Positions 6,750 to 8,289 of a stretch of 8,289 nucleotides of DNA are shown here, in pieces (positions within the stretch are counted from its first letter, which is position 1; each line of letters starts with the position of its first letter). Source of the DNA: Lachnospiraceae bacterium. Its GTDB lineage: Bacteria > Bacillota > Clostridia > Lachnospirales > Lachnospiraceae. The translations under genes were made by a program, and so were the position numbers. The DNA lies in the NCBI GenBank assembly GCA_003535955.1, contig DPZM01000243.1, positions 1-8,289 on the forward strand. Direction: 5' to 3'. Below the pieces are notes generated by a model. The model had not been told where the DNA came from. It was given only the letters and a program-made list of their open reading frames with translations, and made no database searches.

Positions 6750-7016
6750 ATGATAACAAAAGAGAAGAAAACAGAGATCATCCAGAAGTATGCGGTTAAG
6801 GAGGGCGACACCGGTTCACCGGAGGTTCAGGTAGCGGTTCTTACCGAGAGGATCAAGGAGCTTACCGAGCACCTTAAGGCTAATCCCGGTGACCATCATT
6901 CGGCACGCGGTATGTACAAGATGATCGGTCGCAGGCGCGGTCTTCTTGCTTACCTTAAGAAGAAGGACATTAACCGTTACCGTACGCTTATCGAACAGCT
7001 TGGCTTGAGAAGATAA
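6750..7016 (+). CDS. rpsO: 30S ribosomal protein S15 (uS15)
   Basis: An 88-aa protein, the normal full length. It has the family hallmarks GDTGSPEVQVAVLTERI (about 19-35), LTEHLKANPGDHHSARG, and GRRRGLLAYLKK (about 61-72), and the C-terminal end YRTLIEQLGLRR. S15 binds the three-way junction of 16S rRNA helices 20-22 through the conserved Asp/His/Ser and loop residues, and is an early step in 30S platform assembly. The AAGGAGG ribosome binding site lies 5 nt before the ATG. It has its own strong promoter and is followed by pnp, the order found across most bacteria. No abnormality is seen. Confidence 0.98.
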   Translation: MITKEKKTEIIQKYAVKEGDTGSPEVQVAVLTERIKELTEHLKANPGDHHSARGMYKMIGRRRGLLAYLKKKDINRYRTLIEQLGLRR

Positions 7017-7030
7017 TTTTCACAGCCTTT

Positions 7031-7080
7031 AATAAACAAACGCAGTAAGGCATGGAAACGTGCGGCTGCGTTTGTTTGTT
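7031..7080 (+). terminator. Terminator-like hairpin after rpsO
   Basis: Bases 7034-7045 and 7066-7077 form a perfect 12-bp stem ending in CGCAG/CTGCG. It extends to 15 pairs with one G-U. The loop is 20 nt and can form a small inner stem (GCA/TGC). The U-rich run TTTGTTTGTT lies mostly in the 3' arm instead of after it. It starts 15 nt after the rpsO stop. As no promoter for pnp is seen downstream, partial readthrough or RNase processing is likely, giving more rpsO than pnp message. Confidence 0.6.
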
Positions 7081-7091
7081 ATCATAAGAGC

Positions 7092-7215
7092 TTAAGACGG
7101 AAGCATACCGAGACCACTGAACTGCTCATGCTTCGCAGGAGTATGAGAGCCCGCCGGACATAGTCATAAGATTCGTGAGTAGTTCAGTAGTTTCGGAATA
7201 AACCTTCCGTCTTGA
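7092..7215 (+). ncRNA. Large folded leader element of pnp (candidate cis-regulatory RNA)
   Basis: The outer stem is AAGACGGAAG (7094-7103) with CTTCCGTCTT (7204-7213), 10 perfect pairs, plus a G-U and an A-U pair outside. After an internal loop, 7108-7123 pairs with 7181-7196 at 15 of 16 positions (one G-U, one C/A mismatch). Inside, 7125-7133 and 7139-7147 form a nine-pair hairpin with loop CGCAG. The alternative is that 7124-7130 pairs with 7174-7180, lengthening the main stem. These two options exclude each other. The region between (7148-7173) may add a small third arm. The element ends 31 nt before the pnp ATG. In Escherichia coli a long hairpin in this same spacer is cut by RNase III and used by PNPase to limit its own synthesis. 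The same logic is inferred here. Confidence 0.65.
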
Positions 7216-7230
7216 AATATCAATTCATTT

Positions 7231-7240
7231 AAGGAAGGAG
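7231..7240 (+). promoter_or_regulatory. Ribosome binding site of pnp
   Basis: AAGGAAGGAG, two overlapping SD-like units, ends 6 nt before the ATG at 7247. It fixes the start of pnp and lies in an A-rich single-stranded stretch just outside the leader fold. Cleavage or refolding upstream would change what sits next to it. Confidence 0.75.
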
Positions 7241-7246
7241 AAAAAT

Positions 7247-8289
7247 ATGTACAAGAGTTACTCTATCGAGATCGGCGGACGTACCCTTACTGTTGATGTG
7301 GGGCGTGTTGCCAAGCAGGCTAACGGCGCAGCCCTTATGCATTACGGTGACACGACCGTACTGTCAACGGCAACGGCATCGGACAAGCCGCGTGAAGGCA
7401 TTGATTTCTTCCCTCTCTCAGTTGAGTTCGAGGAGAAGATGTATGCAGTAGGTAAGATACCCGGAGGATTTAATAAGAGGGAGGGCAAGGCAAGCGAGAA
7501 CGCCGTGCTTACCGCACGTGTCATCGACCGTCCGATGCGTCCTCTTTTCCCCAAGGATTACAGAAATGACTGTACTCTTAACAACCTTGTTCTTTCGGTT
7601 GATCCCGAGTGCCGTCCCGAGCTTGTTGCAATGCTCGGTTCAGCTATAGCAACTTCAATTTCGGATATACCCTTCTGCGGACCCTGCGCTACGACCCAGG
7701 TCGGTATGATAGACGGACAGTTCATCATAAATCCCAGCCAGGAGCAGTGGAAGAGCGGTGACCTTAACCTTACTGTAGCTTCAACGGCCGAAAAGGTAAT
7801 AATGATCGAGGCAGGTGCCAACGAGATTCCCGAAGCCAAGATGATCGAAGCTATCTACATGGCTCACGAGGAAAATCAGAAGATCATCGAGTTCATCAAC
7901 AAGATGGTCGCTGAGGTTGGTAAGCCCAAGCATGAGTACGAGTCATGCGCAATCCCCGAGGAGATGTTCGCCAAGATGAAGGAGATCGTTACTCCCGAGG
8001 AGATGGAAGGTGCTGTATTTACGGATGAGAAGCAGGTTCGTGAAGAGAACATCAGGAACATCACAGCCCGCCTTGAGGAAGCATTCGCTGACAATGAGGA
8101 CTGGCTTGCAATACTTGGAGAAGCAGTATACCAGTATGAGAAGAAGACGGTTCGTAAGATGATCCTTAAGGATCACAAGCGTCCCGACGGTCGTGAGATC
8201 ACACAGATCCGTCCTCTTGCAGCTGAGGTTGATCTTATTCCCCGTGTTCACGGCTCTGCAATGTTCACCCGTGGACAGACACAGATCTG
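7247..8289 (+). CDS. pnp: Polyribonucleotide nucleotidyltransferase (PNPase), N-terminal half
   Basis: The gene runs off the right edge after 347 codons of a usual length near 700. PNPase degrades RNA 3' to 5' with phosphate as a trimer in the cytosol. The first RNase PH-like core is complete (about 1-140), with GDTTVLSTAT (34-43), PLSVEFEEKMYAVGKIPGGF (56-75), REGKASENAVLTARVIDRP (78-96) and MRPLFP (97-102). An all-helical linker follows (about 195-300; EAGANEIPEAKM precedes it). The second core begins with KRPDGREITQIRPL (311-324) and HGSAMFTRGQTQ (335-346), the phosphate/RNA-binding signature of the catalytic copy. KH and S1 domains would lie beyond the edge. The start is fixed by the ribosome binding site at 7231-7240. 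It is probably cotranscribed with rpsO through the hairpin at 7031-7080, since I find no separate promoter. Confidence 0.97.
   Translation, partial: MYKSYSIEIGGRTLTVDVGRVAKQANGAALMHYGDTTVLSTATASDKPREGIDFFPLSVEFEEKMYAVGKIPGGFNKREGKASENAVLTARVIDRPMRPLFPKDYRNDCTLNNLVLSVDPECRPELVAMLGSAIATSISDIPFCGPCATTQVGMIDGQFIINPSQEQWKSGDLNLTVASTAEKVIMIEAGANEIPEAKMIEAIYMAHEENQKIIEFINKMVAEVGKPKHEYESCAIPEEMFAKMKEIVTPEEMEGAVFTDEKQVREENIRNITARLEEAFADNEDWLAILGEAVYQYEKKTVRKMILKDHKRPDGREITQIRPLAAEVDLIPRVHGSAMFTRGQTQI

Noticed and set aside
6493..6759. Minus-strand open frame of 88 codons across the rpsO leader
   Set aside because: It covers the rpsO promoter, the leader hairpins and the ribosome binding site, whose features explain the sequence better. 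The peptide resembles no family I know.
7080..7093. Possible separate promoter for pnp with -10-like TATCAT at 7080-7085
   Set aside because: No acceptable -35 hexamer lies 16-18 bp upstream, where the sequence is the loop and 3' arm of the rpsO hairpin.
7092..7215. Metabolite riboswitch or tRNA-like element in the rpsO-pnp spacer
   Set aside because: I recognise no conserved core of a known riboswitch, there is no T-arm or anticodon pattern, and pnp is not a typical riboswitch target. A protein- or RNase-based control is more likely.
7342..8251. Minus-strand open frames opposite pnp
   Set aside because: The plus-strand frame is unmistakably PNPase throughout, and the reverse frames follow from its codon bias.
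1..8289. CRISPR array, insertion sequence, phage gene or integration site
   Set aside because: No regularly spaced repeats, transposase or integrase motifs, or terminal inverted repeats with target duplications are visible.

Overview
The window looks like the chromosome of a low-to-mid-GC Gram-positive bacterium of the class Clostridia, plausibly a Lachnospiraceae-type gut or rumen anaerobe. This is inferred from the rpsO-pnp pairing, strong AGGAGG-type ribosome binding sites, a good sigma-A-type promoter, and a surface-protein repertoire (CotH, lamin-tail and Cthe_2159-like domains) common in that class. No taxonomic marker was searched.

Layout. (1) Bases 1-167 are the 3' end of a Na/Pi-cotransporter-type gene with a PhoU-like tail. 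(2) Bases 220-1782 on the minus strand hold a polytopic membrane protein resembling the GtrII glucosyltransferase family; it is convergent with gene 1 and divergent from the next block. (3) Bases 1979-6534 are a compact plus-strand run of four genes: a membrane-anchored CotH-like kinase with lamin-tail and chitobiase-type domains, a membrane-anchored Cthe_2159/DUF4353-like beta-repeat protein, a VTC-domain polyphosphate polymerase, and a DUF4956 membrane protein. The first three overlap by ATGA and the fourth follows by 37 bp. (4) Bases 6535-8289 are housekeeping: a candidate terminator, a strong extended -10 promoter, a structured leader, rpsO, a terminator-like hairpin, a large folded leader, and the first half of pnp.

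How the genes may work together. The four-gene block is the most interesting part. It pairs a cytosolic tunnel-type polyphosphate polymerase (VTC) with a small polytopic membrane protein (DUF4956) and two surface proteins, one of them a kinase-fold protein. An attractive but untested reading is a split bacterial counterpart of the eukaryotic VTC polymerase/translocator, coupled to modification of a surface protein or polymer. The divergent GtrII-like gene and the upstream phosphate transporter fit a surface and phosphate theme, but their link is by position only.

The second notable element is RNA. The rpsO-pnp spacer encodes about 120 nt of leader with a 10-bp outer stem, a 16-position inner stem and two mutually exclusive inner pairings. 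It is a good candidate for RNase III and/or PNPase autoregulation. No mobile elements, tRNAs, rRNAs or CRISPR arrays are visible.
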